DNA from: Stagnihabitans lacustris
Lineage (GTDB): Bacteria; Pseudomonadota; Alphaproteobacteria; Rhodobacterales; Rhodobacteraceae
Length of the DNA: 64,000 nucleotides
Direction of reading: 5' to 3'
Assembly (NCBI RefSeq): GCF_025950525.1
Contig: NZ_JAPDGS010000004.1
Location: 124,001-188,000 of the forward strand
The first letter of the stretch is position 1. Each line of letters starts with the position of its first letter. The notes under the pieces are model-generated. The model was given only the letters and a program-made list of their open reading frames with translations. It was not told the DNA's origin and searched no databases. Both the position numbers and the translations under genes were made by a program. This document shows, in pieces, positions 49,353-59,834 of the stretch.

Positions 49353-52004
49353 ATGCCCTCGCTGAACGACATCCGCTCGACCTTCCTTGGTTTCTTCGAG
49401 AAAAACGATCACCGCGTGGTGGAAAGCTCACCTCTGGTGCCGCGCAATGACCCGACGCTGATGTTCACGAACTCGGGCATGGTGCAGTTCAAGAACTGCT
49501 TCACCGGGGTCGAGACGCGCGATTACAAGCGCGCCACGACGTCGCAGAAATCGGTGCGCGCGGGCGGCAAGCACAATGACCTGGACAATGTAGGCTATAC
49601 CGCGCGCCACCATACTTTCTTTGAAATGCTGGGGAATTTCTCGTTCGGCGATTATTTCAAGGAACAGGCGATCACCTATGCCTGGGAATTGCTGACCAAG
49701 GGTTTCGACATCCCCGCCGACAAGCTGTGCGTGACGGTCTATCACACCGACGACGAGGCCGCGAATTTCTGGAAGAAAATCGCGGGCCTGCCCGAGCATC
49801 GCATCATCCGCATCGCCAGCGACGACAACTTCTGGCGCATGGGGCCCACCGGTCCTTGCGGTCCTTGCACCGAGATTTTCTTTGACCACGGCGAGCATAT
49901 CTGGGGCGGCCCGCCCGGCTCCGCCGATCAGGACGGCGACCGGTTCATCGAGATCTGGAACAACGTCTTCATGCAGAACGAACAGTTCGCAGATGGCACG
50001 ATGAAGCCCTTGGACATGCAGTCGATCGACACCGGCATGGGGCTGGAGCGGATTGGCGCCCTGTTGCAGGGCAAGCATGACAATTACGACACCGACCTGA
50101 TGCGCTCGCTGATCGAGGCTTCGGCGCACGCGACCTCGTCCGATCCCGATGGCCCCGGCAAGATCCACCACCGCGTCATCGCCGACCACCTGCGGTCCAC
50201 GTCCTTCCTGATTGCCGATGGCGTGATGCCGTCGAACGAGGGCCGCGGCTATGTCCTGCGCCGCATCATGCGCCGCGCGATGCGTCATGCGCATATGCTG
50301 GGCGCGCAAGACCCGGTCATGCACCGCCTGGTCCCCGCTTTGGTCCGTCAAATGGGCGGCCAGTATGGCGAACTCACCCGCGCGCAGTCCCTGATCGAAG
50401 AGACCCTGCGTCTGGAGGAAACCCGCTTCCGCACCACGCTGGACCGCGGCTTGCGTCTTTTGGACGACGAACTGGCCCGCCTGCCCGAGGGCGGCGCTTT
50501 GCCCGGTGCGGCGGCCTTCAAGCTTTATGACACCTATGGCTTCCCCCTCGACCTGACCCAAGACGCCCTGCGCGAAAAGGGCCGTGAGGTCGATGTGGCC
50601 GGTTTCGAAACCGCGATGGACGAACAGCGCCAAAAGGCCCGCGCCTCTTGGGTTGGCACCGGCGAGGCCAAGGATGCAAAGATCTGGTTCGAACTGGCCG
50701 AAGCCCATGGCGTGACCGAATTCCTGGGCTATGACACGGAAACCGCTGAGGGAAATATCCTGGCCCTGGTGCGTGACGGTGCGGGGATTGGTGCTGCGAC
50801 CCTGGGTGAGACCGTGCAAGTCGTGGTTAACCAAACGCCGTTTTACGCCGAAAGCGGCGGTCAGGTCGGTGATGCCGGCCTGATCCGCACGCAAACCGGC
50901 CTGGTCGAAGTCTCCGAGACCCGCAAAAGCCAAGGCGTCTTCATGCATGTGGGCCGCGTGATCGAGGGTCAGGTGTCCAAGGGCCAGCCTGCTCAACTGG
51001 AGGTCGCCCACACCCGCCGCGCCCGGATCGAGGCCAACCACACCGCGACCCACCTGTTGAATGAGGCATTGCGCAACGCCTTGGGCTCTCATGTGGCGCA
51101 GCGCGGCTCCTTGAACGCGCCGGACCGGTTGCGGTTTGACTTTGCCCATTCGACCGCCATGTCGGCCGAGGAACTCGCGAAGGTCGAAGACGAGGTCAAC
51201 GCCATCATCCGCCAAAACGGCCGCGTCGAGACCCGCGTGATGACCCCTGACGCCGCCCGCGAATTGGGCGCGCAGGCTCTCTTTGGCGAGAAATACGGCG
51301 ACGAAGTGCGTGTCGTTTCCATGGGTGAGGCTTTGGGTTCGGGCAAAGGTCTGGACGGCAAGACCTATAGCCTTGAACTTTGCGGCGGCACCCATGTGGC
51401 GCGCTTGGGCGAAATCGGCGGCTTTCGGATCGTCTCGGAAAGCGCATCATCGGCCGGTGTGCGCCGGATCGAGGCCCTGACCGGCCCCGCCGTCCTGGAA
51501 GACCTGCGCCGTCAGTCGGCCATCCTGGACGCTTTGGCCCGCGAACTGGGTTCCGCGCCGGAAGATTTCGTGGCCAAGGTGGCCAAGCTGAAGACCGACC
51601 TGAAGAACGCCCAAGCCGAGGTCGGCCAGCTGCGCCGCGACCTTGCGATGGGCGGGACCTCGGCGGTGGAAGTCCAAGAAATCAACGGCGTCAAGCTGAT
51701 CGCCCAGGTGCTGCAAGGCGTATCGGGCAAGGATCTGCCCGCGATGATCGACCAATACAAGGCGCAGTTGGTCTCCGGTGCGGTGGTGCTGATCGCCGAC
51801 ACCGGGGCGAAACCGGCCGTGGCCGCAGGCGTGACCGCCGACCTGACCGGTCGCATCAGCGCCGTGACGCTGGCGAAAGCCGCGGTCGAGGCGCTTGGCG
51901 GCAAAGGTGGCGGTGGCCGTCCCGACATGGCGCAAGGTGGCGGCGCCGATATCGCCTTGGCCGATGCAGCCCTGACCGCGGTCAAAGCCGCTTTGGAGGC
52001 CTAA
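49353..52004 (+). CDS. alaS: Alanine-tRNA ligase
   Basis: Charges tRNA-Ala. 883 aa from [15 protein letters not shown]; upstream in-frame starts are not conserved. Class II catalytic domain ([34 protein letters not shown]). The editing domain has the metal site [11 protein letters not shown] plus the later CGGTH. The C-terminal C-Ala domain shows the glycine-rich [12 protein letters not shown]. The stop TAA is followed directly by the ATG of a DUF1330 gene. Confidence 0.97.
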   Translation: MPSLNDIRSTFLGFFEKNDHRVVESSPLVPRNDPTLMFTNSGMVQFKNCFTGVETRDYKRATTSQKSVRAGGKHNDLDNVGYTARHHTFFEMLGNFSFGDYFKEQAITYAWELLTKGFDIPADKLCVTVYHTDDEAANFWKKIAGLPEHRIIRIASDDNFWRMGPTGPCGPCTEIFFDHGEHIWGGPPGSADQDGDRFIEIWNNVFMQNEQFADGTMKPLDMQSIDTGMGLERIGALLQGKHDNYDTDLMRSLIEASAHATSSDPDGPGKIHHRVIADHLRSTSFLIADGVMPSNEGRGYVLRRIMRRAMRHAHMLGAQDPVMHRLVPALVRQMGGQYGELTRAQSLIEETLRLEETRFRTTLDRGLRLLDDELARLPEGGALPGAAAFKLYDTYGFPLDLTQDALREKGREVDVAGFETAMDEQRQKARASWVGTGEAKDAKIWFELAEAHGVTEFLGYDTETAEGNILALVRDGAGIGAATLGETVQVVVNQTPFYAESGGQVGDAGLIRTQTGLVEVSETRKSQGVFMHVGRVIEGQVSKGQPAQLEVAHTRRARIEANHTATHLLNEALRNALGSHVAQRGSLNAPDRLRFDFAHSTAMSAEELAKVEDEVNAIIRQNGRVETRVMTPDAARELGAQALFGEKYGDEVRVVSMGEALGSGKGLDGKTYSLELCGGTHVARLGEIGGFRIVSESASSAGVRRIEALTGPAVLEDLRRQSAILDALARELGSAPEDFVAKVAKLKTDLKNAQAEVGQLRRDLAMGGTSAVEVQEINGVKLIAQVLQGVSGKDLPAMIDQYKAQLVSGAVVLIADTGAKPAVAAGVTADLTGRISAVTLAKAAVEALGGKGGGGRPDMAQGGGADIALADAALTAVKAALEA

Positions 52005-52295
52005 ATGCCGCAAGCCTTCTGGATCGCCCATGTCGAGGTGACGGACCCCGAACGCTACGCGCTGTATGCGCGGGGTGCCACCGAGGCCATCGCGGCCCAT
52101 GGCGGCCGCTTCCTCGCCCGCGCCGGCCGCTATGTGCAGCTGGAAGGCAAGGACCGCCCCCGCAACGTGGTGGCGATTTTCCCAAGCTTGGAAAAGGCCG
52201 TGGAGTGCTATCACTCGCCAGCCTACCAGGCGGCTCTGGTCCATGCCCAGGGTGCGGCGACCCGCGATCTGGTCGTGGTCGAAGCCGCCGAATGA
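52005..52295 (+). CDS. DUF1330 domain protein
   Basis: 96 aa, dimeric ferredoxin-like alpha/beta-barrel family. Typical blocks FWIAHVEVTDPERYALYA, HGGRFLARAGRYVQLEG and AIFPSLEKAVECYHSPAY. Its ATG touches the alaS stop codon (TAAATG), so it is translationally coupled. Function unknown. Followed by a hairpin. Confidence 0.93.
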   Translation: MPQAFWIAHVEVTDPERYALYARGATEAIAAHGGRFLARAGRYVQLEGKDRPRNVVAIFPSLEKAVECYHSPAYQAALVHAQGAATRDLVVVEAAE

Positions 52296-52300
52296 TCCAG

Positions 52301-52322
52301 GGGCCGCCCGGCAAGGCGGCCC
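52301..52322 (+). terminator. Hairpin after alaS-DUF1330
   Basis: GGGCCGCC / GGCGGCCC, 6-nt loop, 6 bp after the stop; no U-run. Confidence 0.6.
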
Positions 52323-52378
52323 TCGTCACAGCACTTCTTTAACCCCTTGGCGCCAGACTGGCCGCAAAGGAGCCATCC

Positions 52379-53173
52379 ATGTGCCGTTGGGCCGCCTATT
52401 GCGGGGAACCGATCTTCCTGGACGAGATCATTTCTCGCCCCGGCCATTCGCTGATCCACCAAAGCCACCACGCGACCCAGGCCCATACCGCGATCAATGC
52501 CGACGGTTTCGGCGTCGCCTGGTATGGCGAACGCAGTGAACCCGGCCTTTTCCGCGACGTCCTACCCGCCTGGTCCGATCCCAACCTGAAAAGCCTGACC
52601 GCGCAGGTCAAGTCCGGCCTCTTCCTCGCCCATGTCCGCGCCTCGACCGGGACGGCCACCAGCCGCAACAACTGCCACCCCTTCGTGCATCAGTCCTGGA
52701 GCTTCATGCACAATGGCCAGGTCGGCGGCTATGACGCCTTTCGCCGCGATGCCGACATGCTGATCCCCGAGACGCTTTACAACGCCCGCCGCGGCGCCAC
52801 GGATTCCGAGGCGATCTTCCTCGTGGCCCTGGCCGAGGGGCTGAAGCAGGATCCCCGCACCGCCCTCGAACGCGCCTCCGCCCGCTTCATCAAGCTTTCA
52901 CGCGAAAAGGGGACGACGCCGCATCTGCGGATGACCGCCGCCCTGTCGGATGGCACCTCACTTTACGCTGTAAGATATGCGACCGACGATCACGCGCCCT
53001 CGCTTTACTACCGCTACAGCGACAGCCGACAGGGTATGGCCGTGGTTTCCGAGCCGCTGGAAGACGACCAAGGCGACTGGACAGAGATCGCGCCGGCCTC
53101 CTTCTGCACTTTCAAGGGCGCCGAAGTCATGGTGGAACCCTTTTACCCCTGCCGCTGCAGCGAAGCCGGCTGA
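52379..53173 (+). CDS. Class II glutamine amidotransferase
   Basis: 264 aa, YafJ/EgtC-like. The Ntn nucleophile is Cys2 (MCRWAAYCGEP). Others: NADGFGVAWYGE, FLAHVRASTGTATSRNNCHPF with the conserved Arg/Asn-Asn-Cys-His, and SFMHNGQVGG. Hydrolyses a gamma-glutamyl amide; EgtC cleaves hercynyl-gamma-glutamylcysteine sulfoxide in ergothioneine synthesis, but no egtB/egtD is nearby. Monocistronic. Confidence 0.9.
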   Translation: MCRWAAYCGEPIFLDEIISRPGHSLIHQSHHATQAHTAINADGFGVAWYGERSEPGLFRDVLPAWSDPNLKSLTAQVKSGLFLAHVRASTGTATSRNNCHPFVHQSWSFMHNGQVGGYDAFRRDADMLIPETLYNARRGATDSEAIFLVALAEGLKQDPRTALERASARFIKLSREKGTTPHLRMTAALSDGTSLYAVRYATDDHAPSLYYRYSDSRQGMAVVSEPLEDDQGDWTEIAPASFCTFKGAEVMVEPFYPCRCSEAG

Positions 53174-53425
53174 GAGGACAGCGCCGCCCCAGGATGGCGG
53201 CGGCTGCACGAGGCGTAAACAAATGGGGCGCGGCCCCCGGGACTTCGCCTCTCCGCTGGGGTATCGTCGGACCGATGAACCCAAGCCGCCAAAGGCGTGG
53301 CGCTTTGCCTGCCCCCAAAGTCACGCCGGCAAATCACGCGCAGCCCCGCCCGAATGCAATTTCCCCGGGAGAGGACCAAAGGCCTGGGGGCAGCGCCCCC
53401 CTTCCGCCCAAGACCCGGCAAGACC

Positions 53426-53530
53426 AAAGCGGCCCCCCAAAGGCGCCGCTTTCAAACGGGTCCAGCGCAGCCGGGGCAAATCCCCTCCACCGTCACCCAA
53501 AACAAAAGCGGCCCCCGAAGGCGCCGCTTT
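53426..53530. terminator. Two near-identical terminator hairpins
   Basis: Hairpins 53426-53452 and 53505-53530 both pair AAAGCGGC with GCCGCTTT and differ by two bases in the loop. They sit between convergent genes (amidotransferase and typA), and both strands end in a T-run. The rest of 53174-53588 shows no gene. Confidence 0.75.
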
Positions 53531-53532
53531 GA

Positions 53533-53577
53533 TTTCATACTGATCCAAATATTCCGGGGTCTGGGGCAGAGCCCCAG
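53533..53577 (-). repeat. Hairpin plus bipartite motif after typA
   Basis: On the minus strand, 11 bp after the typA stop, a hairpin CTGGGGC/GCCCCAG (53561-53577) is followed by an ACCCCGG linker and the motif ATATTT-GGATCAGT-ATGAAA (53533-53552). Confidence 0.8.
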
Positions 53578-53588
53578 CCTGAAGCCCC

Positions 53589-55406
53589 TCAGTCCTTGCG
53601 GCTTTCGCGCTTGCGCTCGTTGGGGTCCAAGAGCCGCTTGCGCAACCGGATCGCCTTGGGCGTCACTTCGACCAGCTCGTCATCGTCGATATAGGCGATG
53701 GCGACTTCCAGGCTCATCCGGATAAACGGCGTCAGGCGGACCGCTTCATCCGTTCCGCTTGCGCGGACGTTGGTCAGCTTTTTGCCCTTCAGCGGGTTCA
53801 CTTCCAGATCGTTGTCGCGCGAATGTTCGCCGATGATCATGCCGGTGTAGATGTTTTCCTGCGGACCGATGAACATCTTGCCGCGGTCTTCCAGGTTCCA
53901 CAGCGCATAGGCCACCGAAACGCCGGCCTCGGTCGAGATCAGCACGCCCTGACGCCGACCCTGGATCGGGCCCTTGTGCGGCACCCAGCCGTGGAAGATG
54001 CGGTTCAAGACGCCCGTGCCGCGCGTGTCGGTCAGGAACTGGCCCTGATAGCCGATCAACCCGCGTGAGGGCACATGGGCGATGATCCGGGTCTTGCCGA
54101 CGCCCGCGGGCTTCATCTCGACCAGATCACCCTTGCGCTCGCCGGTCAGCTTTTCGATGACCGCGCCCGAGAATTCGTCATCCACGTCGATGATGACCTC
54201 TTCCAGCGGCTCATGACGGACGCCTTCGATGTCCTTGAAGATCACGCGCGGGCGCGAGATCGACAGTTCGAACCCCTCGCGGCGCATGTTTTCGATCAGA
54301 ACGCCCATTTGCAATTCGCCACGGCCCGAGACCTCGAAGGCCTCACCGCCGGGGGTGTCGGCGATCTTGATGGCGACGTTGACTTCGGCTTCCTTCATCA
54401 GGCGGTCGCGGATCACGCGCGACTGGACTTTCGATCCGTCACGACCAGCCAGGGGCGAGTCGTTGATGCCGAAGGTCACGGTGATGGTCGGCGGGTCGAT
54501 GGGCTGCGAGGGGATCGCGGTGTCGATCGACAGATCACACAGCGTATCGGCCACGGTGGCCTTGGACATGCCGGCGATGGTGACGATGTCACCGGCCACG
54601 GCCTCGTCGATGGGCTGTTGGCCCAGGCCGCGGAAGGCCAGGATCTTGGAGACGCGAAACTGCTCGATCCGCTCGCCGTCGCGGGTCAGCGCCTTCAGCG
54701 TGGTGCCGGCCTTCAGGCGGCCTGCCTCGACGCGGCCGGTCAGGATGCGGCCGATGAACGGGTCGGCCGACAGCGTTGTGGCCAGCATCTGGAAGGGCTC
54801 GTCAGCGCGCGACAGTTGCGCGGGGGCGGGCACGTGCTTCACGATCAGGTCGAACAGCGCGTTCAGGTTTTCACGCGGGCCGTCCAGCTCGTTGTCAGCC
54901 CAGCCAGAGCGGCCCGAGGCATAGACATGCGGGAAATCAAGCTGTTCGTCCGTGGCGCCCAGGTTCGAAAACAGGTCGAAGACCTCGTTCAGCGCGCGGT
55001 CGGGCTCTGCGTCGGGCTTGTCGACCTTGTTCAGCACGACGATGGGGCGCAGGTTCAGCGCCAGGGCCTTGGCCAGCACGAACTTGGTTTGCGGCATCGG
55101 GCCTTCGGCGGCATCGACCAGCAGGCAAACGCCGTCGACCATCGAGAGGATGCGTTCGACCTCGCCGCCAAAGTCGGCGTGGCCGGGGGTGTCGACGATG
55201 TTGATGCGGATGCCGTCATGTTCGACCGAGGTGCATTTCGCCAAGATCGTGATGCCACGTTCGCGTTCGATGTCATTGCTGTCCATCGCGCGTTCGGAAA
55301 CCTGCTGGCCTTCGCGGAAGGCGCCGGATTGTTTCAGAAGCTCGTCAACGAGCGTGGTCTTTCCATGGTCAACGTGCGCGATGATCGCGATGTTGCGAAG
55401 CTCCAT
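53589..55406 (-). CDS. typA: Translational GTPase TypA/BipA
   Basis: 605 aa. G1 AHVDHGKTT at 10-18, G2 around [13 protein letters not shown]3 [13 protein letters not shown]4 [11 protein letters not shown]-like domains III and V and the BipA-specific C-terminus follow. Ribosome-binding GTPase that helps assembly and stress or cold adaptation. Start [13 protein letters not shown] at 55406; longer starts are not conserved. Confidence 0.96.
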   Translation of the reverse strand: MELRNIAIIAHVDHGKTTLVDELLKQSGAFREGQQVSERAMDSNDIERERGITILAKCTSVEHDGIRINIVDTPGHADFGGEVERILSMVDGVCLLVDAAEGPMPQTKFVLAKALALNLRPIVVLNKVDKPDAEPDRALNEVFDLFSNLGATDEQLDFPHVYASGRSGWADNELDGPRENLNALFDLIVKHVPAPAQLSRADEPFQMLATTLSADPFIGRILTGRVEAGRLKAGTTLKALTRDGERIEQFRVSKILAFRGLGQQPIDEAVAGDIVTIAGMSKATVADTLCDLSIDTAIPSQPIDPPTITVTFGINDSPLAGRDGSKVQSRVIRDRLMKEAEVNVAIKIADTPGGEAFEVSGRGELQMGVLIENMRREGFELSISRPRVIFKDIEGVRHEPLEEVIIDVDDEFSGAVIEKLTGERKGDLVEMKPAGVGKTRIIAHVPSRGLIGYQGQFLTDTRGTGVLNRIFHGWVPHKGPIQGRRQGVLISTEAGVSVAYALWNLEDRGKMFIGPQENIYTGMIIGEHSRDNDLEVNPLKGKKLTNVRASGTDEAVRLTPFIRMSLEVAIAYIDDDELVEVTPKAIRLRKRLLDPNERKRESRKD

Positions 55407-55497
55407 CGGGGGGCCTGCTTTCAAATATGCTGCGGTTGCACGCGCCTTACACGGGGCGCGCGCGAAAGGCCAGTGATTTCGAGGTTTCCAAAGGAAA

Positions 55498-55525
55498 CGG
55501 GCCTGCACGCAAAGCGGCAGGCCCG
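55498..55525 (-). terminator. Terminator of the VPLPA-CTERM gene
   Basis: CGGGCCTGC / GCAGGCCCG 9-bp stem, 10-nt loop, 25 bp after the stop on the minus strand. Confidence 0.7.
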
Positions 55526-55549
55526 AAAAGGCGGTCTGGTCGGACGGGC

Positions 55550-56227
55550 TTAGCCCTGCTTGCGGCGGCGCAAAAGCCCCAGACCCGCAACGCCTGCCAT
55601 CAACAACGGCAAAGAGGCGGGAACCGGAACCGTCGGCACCGTGCTTTGATTGTCGGTGGTCAGGCGGAAGTCGTCGAAGGTCACTGCGCCCCCGTTTCCA
55701 GCGCCCAGCCGCGTCAGGCGAATGCCCAGCGAGGCCGAGGAATTGCCGATCGAGGTGTTGAAGATGGAGGTGATGTTGAAGCTCAGCACATCCCCGACCT
55801 GCAGGCCCGCGGTGCCGAAGGTTCCGACCGAACCCAGGGATGCCGCCGTGAAGTCCGAAATGTTCTCGGCATTGTTCCCAAGATAGGCATCGACCGAAAT
55901 CGTGCCGTCATAGAGAAAGTCGTTCGTCCCCGAAAACAACCCCGCCAAGGCGAAGACGTCGAAGGTCACAAAGGCAAAGGGGCTCGCGGTCAGGCCGGTA
56001 AGGTTATATTCCGACAGGCCGCGCACCTCTTCCGACGAAAACGAGCCGACTTCGGCCTTGCCGGCCGGATTGCCGAAAACACCCCCGGTCGAGGAATGGA
56101 AGTGACTTCCCGCAGAGCTGCCGCCCCCGTTGGCCACCGCGAAAGTAAAACCGTTGGTGATCGTCGCAGCCTGTGCCCCAGAACCAAGGGACAAGGCGAC
56201 TGCACAAGCAAGCGCAAGATTTTTCAT
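55550..56227 (-). CDS. VPLPA-CTERM sorting-signal exported protein
   Basis: 225 aa. Signal peptide MKNLALACAVALSLGSGAQA. The mature part is rich in Gly/Ser/Asn/Thr, with few charges, and predicted all-beta. The C-terminus VPVPASLPLLMAGVAGLGLL followed by RRRKQG is a sorting signal: a Val-Pro-x-Pro-Ala motif, a membrane helix and an Arg cluster. Such proteins are processed and released or anchored by an exosortase-like enzyme, none of which is in the window. Possibly matrix or surface. Function unknown. Confidence 0.88.
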   Translation of the reverse strand: MKNLALACAVALSLGSGAQAATITNGFTFAVANGGGSSAGSHFHSSTGGVFGNPAGKAEVGSFSSEEVRGLSEYNLTGLTASPFAFVTFDVFALAGLFSGTNDFLYDGTISVDAYLGNNAENISDFTAASLGSVGTFGTAGLQVGDVLSFNITSIFNTSIGNSSASLGIRLTRLGAGNGGAVTFDDFRLTTDNQSTVPTVPVPASLPLLMAGVAGLGLLRRRKQG

Positions 56228-56308
56228 TGGATTACCTCTTTAAGAACACAAAACAAGGTTAACTTACACCAAATCGTGATTCGTTGATAGCGGTAAGCCA
56301 GATACGAC

Positions 56309-56331
56309 AAGGACCGGCAGTGCCGGTCCTT
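56309..56331 (-). terminator. Terminator of icd
   Basis: AAGGACCGG / CCGGTCCTT, 9-bp stem with 5-nt loop, followed on the minus strand by TGTCGT; 25 bp after the icd stop. Confidence 0.75.
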
Positions 56332-56355
56332 GCGGTAATTCCGTGGTGGTCGGCC

Positions 56356-57570
56356 TTAGCCCACCAGCGCCTTGTTCAGGTATTCGTCGACCTTCTCCAG
56401 ATAGCCGATCGTGGTCAGCCACTTTTGATCCGGGCCGACCAGCAGCGCCAGATCCTTGGTCATCCAGCCATCCTCGACGGCCTGCACGGTGACTTTCTCC
56501 AGCGTGGAGGCAAAGCGCAGCAGTTGCGCATTGTCGTCCAGTTTCGCGCGGTGCTTGAGGCCCCCGGTCCAGGCGAAGATCGAGGCCACGGAGTTCGTGG
56601 AGGTCTGCTGGCCCTTCTGGTGCTGGCGGAAGTGACGGGTGACGGTGCCATGCGCCGCCTCGGCCTCGACGATCTTGCCATCGGGCGTCATCAGGACCGA
56701 GGTCATCAGGCCCAAAGAGCCAAAGCCCTGCGCCACGGTATCGGACTGCACATCGCCGTCATAGTTCTTGCAAGCCCAGACATAGCCGCCCGACCATTTC
56801 ATCGCGCTGGCGACCATATCGTCGATCAGGCGGTGTTCGTAATGGATGCCAGCGGCCTTGAACTTGTCTTCGAATTCCTCGGCATAGACTTGGGCGAACA
56901 GGTCCTTGAAGCGGCCGTCATAGGCCTTGAGGATCGTGTTCTTGGTCGAGAGATAAACCGGCCAGCCCTTCATCAACCCGTAATTCAGCGAGGACCGCGC
57001 GAATTCGATGATCGACTGGTCCAGGTTATACATCCCCATGACCACACCGGCGCCGGGGGCGTTGAACATCTCGCGCTCAATGACCTCCCCGTCTTCGCCG
57101 ACGAATTTCAGCGTCAGTTTCCCTTTGCCGGGAAAGCGGAAGTCGGTGGCGCGGTATTGGTCGCCGAACGCGTGGCGGCCCACGACGATGGGCTTGGTCC
57201 AACCCGGCACCAGGCGCGGCACGTTGGAACAGATGATCGGCTCGCGGAAGATCACGCCGCCCAGGATGTTGCGGATTGTGCCGTTGGGCGACTTCCACAT
57301 CTGTTTCAGGTTGAATTCCTGGACCCGCTGTTCGTCCGGGGTGATCGTGGCGCATTTCACGCCGACGCCGAATTCCTTGATCGCATTGGCCGCGTCGATG
57401 GTGATCTGATCCGAGGTCGCATCGCGCACCTCGATGCCCAGGTCATAGTATTTCAGGTCGATGTCCAGATAGGGCAGGATCAGCTTTTGCTTGATGAAGT
57501 CCCAGATGATCCGGGTCATCTCGTCGCCGTCGAGTTCTACGACCGGATTGGCCACCTTGATCTTGGTCAT
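56356..57570 (-). CDS. icd: Isocitrate dehydrogenase (NADP+)
   Basis: Oxidative decarboxylation of isocitrate to 2-oxoglutarate. 404 aa, the eukaryotic-type homodimeric subfamily (about 405 aa), not the E. coli type. [20 protein letters not shown] at the N-terminus, [13 protein letters not shown] (substrate Ser/Asn), and the [19 protein letters not shown] metal site. [15 protein letters not shown] binds NADP. An 11-bp inverted repeat lies 60 bp upstream. Confidence 0.96.
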   Translation of the reverse strand: MTKIKVANPVVELDGDEMTRIIWDFIKQKLILPYLDIDLKYYDLGIEVRDATSDQITIDAANAIKEFGVGVKCATITPDEQRVQEFNLKQMWKSPNGTIRNILGGVIFREPIICSNVPRLVPGWTKPIVVGRHAFGDQYRATDFRFPGKGKLTLKFVGEDGEVIEREMFNAPGAGVVMGMYNLDQSIIEFARSSLNYGLMKGWPVYLSTKNTILKAYDGRFKDLFAQVYAEEFEDKFKAAGIHYEHRLIDDMVASAMKWSGGYVWACKNYDGDVQSDTVAQGFGSLGLMTSVLMTPDGKIVEAEAAHGTVTRHFRQHQKGQQTSTNSVASIFAWTGGLKHRAKLDDNAQLLRFASTLEKVTVQAVEDGWMTKDLALLVGPDQKWLTTIGYLEKVDEYLNKALVG

Positions 57571-57628
57571 GAAAGCACCTGTATGGGGATTCGTTCCGCG
57601 TAGGTCTAGCCGAAACCGCGGTCAAAAG

Positions 57629-57658
57629 AAAGTCGGTATGCTACGGTATACCGACTTT
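57629..57658. repeat. Inverted repeat between icd and the sulfotransferase-like gene
   Basis: AAAGTCGGTAT (57629-57639) and ATACCGACTTT (57648-57658) are a perfect 11-bp inverted repeat with an 8-nt centre, in a divergent promoter region. It may be an operator or a leader hairpin of icd. Confidence 0.75.
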
Positions 57659-57742
57659 CCGGCGCTTTCCCGGCCTGTGTTGGGAATTTGGTAACCAATC
57701 TTTGGCAAGACAGGGAAAAGGGGCCAGAAGGGCGGATGAAAG

Positions 57743-58750
57743 ATGCATGGCGCAAGACCCAGGAAACTGATCCTGCATATCGGGGCGCACAAAACCGGGA
57801 CGACGGCGATACAGGAATATCTGTTCGCCAAGGCCGATTTTTTGGAAGAGATCGGCTGGTTTCTGGCCAATATCCCCGGCAAACCTCTGAACTGGGGCAA
57901 CATGTTCCGCGTCCTGCGCGGGCCGCGCGGCAAGGGCGAGACGATCTTTCCGGTCAATCCGGCGGTCTTTGCCGGGCTTTTGTCGGTCATCGACCAAACG
58001 CGGCTGGATGTGATCCTGTCAGCCGAGGATCTGTTCTTTCTGAACGAGGAGGGGATTGCCGATTTCGCCCCCGCCCTGACGCAGCGCTTCGACGAGATCA
58101 CGGTGGTCGCCTATCTGCGCCGTCAGGACAAGATGGCCCTGTCGCAATGGATGCAGGGCGGGCGGACGGTGCAATCGGCCATGGTCTTTGGCGGCACGGC
58201 GGCGCCTTTCGACTGCATGGGGGCCGAGGCGATGGGCTATTTGGACTATGCCTCCAAGGTCGAGGCCTGGGCCGCGGCCTTGCCCGGCGCGCGCCTTGTG
58301 CTGCGCCGCTATGACCGCGCGCTGTTCCCGAACGGCAACGTGATGGAGGACTTCCTTCAGGCGACCGGCCTGATCCTGCCGCCCGAAAGCCGGATCATTG
58401 ACGCCAATCGCTCTTTGGGGGCCACGACGGTGCGGCTGGTCTATCTGCTGCGCCAGGCGGGCCTTTTTCAGCGCCCGATCGAGGCGGCCTTTGCCAAGGG
58501 GTTGATCCCCGACAGCAAGGACAAGGTCATGCCGTCATGCGACCAGGCCCGGGCCTTTCTGGACCGCTTTGCCGATTGCAACGCACGGCTGGCGCGGATG
58601 ATGGGGCTGGAGCAGGTCTTTGACGACGACCTGTCGACCTATCCCGAAGAGGAAATCTTTCCGCCCCTGGACCCCAGCCTGGTGCAAAGCACACTCTTGC
58701 AACTTTACGTCGAGGCGGTGCGGATCAATGATCCCCAAGAGGTGAAATAG
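57743..58750 (+). CDS. Sulfotransferase-like P-loop protein
   Basis: 335 aa. Near the N-terminus, LILHIGAHKTGTTAIQEYLF matches the 5'-phosphosulfate-binding loop of PAPS-dependent sulfotransferases. VVAYLRRQDKMALSQWMQ occupies the place of the 3'-phosphate-binding motif (Arg in place of the usual Ser/Arg pair). The rest is alpha/beta. It would sulfate a glycan or lipid, but no surface-polysaccharide gene is nearby. Alone between icd and a structureless gap. An alternative is a non-sulfating P-loop relative. Confidence 0.75.
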   Translation: MHGARPRKLILHIGAHKTGTTAIQEYLFAKADFLEEIGWFLANIPGKPLNWGNMFRVLRGPRGKGETIFPVNPAVFAGLLSVIDQTRLDVILSAEDLFFLNEEGIADFAPALTQRFDEITVVAYLRRQDKMALSQWMQGGRTVQSAMVFGGTAAPFDCMGAEAMGYLDYASKVEAWAAALPGARLVLRRYDRALFPNGNVMEDFLQATGLILPPESRIIDANRSLGATTVRLVYLLRQAGLFQRPIEAAFAKGLIPDSKDKVMPSCDQARAFLDRFADCNARLARMMGLEQVFDDDLSTYPEEEIFPPLDPSLVQSTLLQLYVEAVRINDPQEVK

Positions 58751-59249
58751 GCCGGGATGGCGCGGGCAAAGCTGTAAGGCAAGCTTCTGCGAGCCCCTTG
58801 ACCCCATGCGGCTGGCCTGCGCTTTGCCGATGACAGGGGCAGGCGACAGATGGGTTGGGGCGATCTTGCAAGGCAGCAGGCGGTTTGAAGGTCCACAGCA
58901 GGGCTAGGCGCTTGGGCTGGCCCGGGCCGCGAAGGGTCTTGATGCGCGAAGGGGCTCCTGCGATGCGCCCTGTACTGGCCGCGAGAACCAGACGGCGCGA
59001 TCCCGAAGCGGTGCAGGAGGAATTTGGGCGGGTTAGGGGCGGGGCCAAAACGCGCAAGGCCTGGCGGACACTTTGGGGCCACGGCCCGGGCGCGCCAGGC
59101 TTCCGACCTTGCTGTCGGCCTGACCCTCGCCGGCTATAGGCGTGCCGATCCTCTGGGAACGGCAAAGCCTTGGGACGGGCAAAGCCTTGGGGCAGGGCGG
59201 GTCTGTCGAAGGATGCGGGGCCACCGTTTTGCGGACCCTGCCGCCGCTT
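58751..59249. other. 499-bp gap without a recognisable gene
   Basis: No frame here has family resemblance, a good ribosome-binding site, or codon use like the neighbours. Only a short direct repeat GGCAAAGCCTTGGG (59161-59174 and 59178-59191) stands out. It is the one large convergent gap without the bipartite motif. It could be a decayed gene. Confidence 0.5.
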
Positions 59250-59834
59250 TCAGGAGGTGAAATAGCCCCGGGTCTTGGCGCGGACCCAATCCCACAGCCG
59301 GGGCGCGCCGCGCGCGATCTTGGTGCCGACCCGCGCGTCCAGTTGCTCGGAGGTGACCTGGTATTCCACCCAAGTGCCGCCGCCCGACATCAGGTTGGCC
59401 ATGACCGGCTGCACCCGGTCCAGCGATTTGGCAAACACCGCATCCGGGGTCTCGGCCGCCTCGAACTCGTCCCACAACGCGCGGAAGGCCAGGCGCAGAT
59501 CCGGCGGCAGCAGGCCAAAGATCCGGTCCGCCGCCCGCGCCTCGGCCTCTTGCGTGTCGGTCGACCCATGCGCGGTGCCGCCCTGGGAATGGATCGGCAC
59601 ATCGCCCACGTCGATCTCCACCAGGTCATGCAGCAACAGCATGCGGATCACGCGGTCGATATTGACCCCTTCGGCGGCCTGATCGGCCAGGGTCATCGCA
59701 TAAAGCGCCAGGTGCCAGGAATGTTCGCCCGAATTCTCCCGGCGCGAGCCATCGACAAGCGTCGTGGCCCGCAGCACGGATTTCAACCGGTCGGCCTCGT
59801 TCAGGAAGTCGAACTGAGCCTCGATCCGGTCCAT
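59250..59834 (-). CDS. HD-domain phosphohydrolase (5'-deoxynucleotidase-like)
   Basis: 194 aa. The HD pattern is visible as ENSGEHSWHLAL (first His), MLLLHDLVEIDVGDV (His-Asp pair) and a later Asp near DRVQPV. This is the YfbR/HDDC2 group, which removes phosphate from deoxyribonucleoside 5'-monophosphates. Start at 59834 overlaps the stop of the preceding 76-aa gene (TGATG). Third gene of a minus-strand operon. Confidence 0.87.
   Translation of the reverse strand: MDRIEAQFDFLNEADRLKSVLRATTLVDGSRRENSGEHSWHLALYAMTLADQAAEGVNIDRVIRMLLLHDLVEIDVGDVPIHSQGGTAHGSTDTQEAEARAADRIFGLLPPDLRLAFRALWDEFEAAETPDAVFAKSLDRVQPVMANLMSGGGTWVEYQVTSEQLDARVGTKIARGAPRLWDWVRAKTRGYFTS

Noticed and set aside
58855-59139. 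94-codon frame in the gap after the sulfotransferase-like gene
   Set aside because: Arg/Gly-rich composition typical of random high-GC frames, with no start signal.
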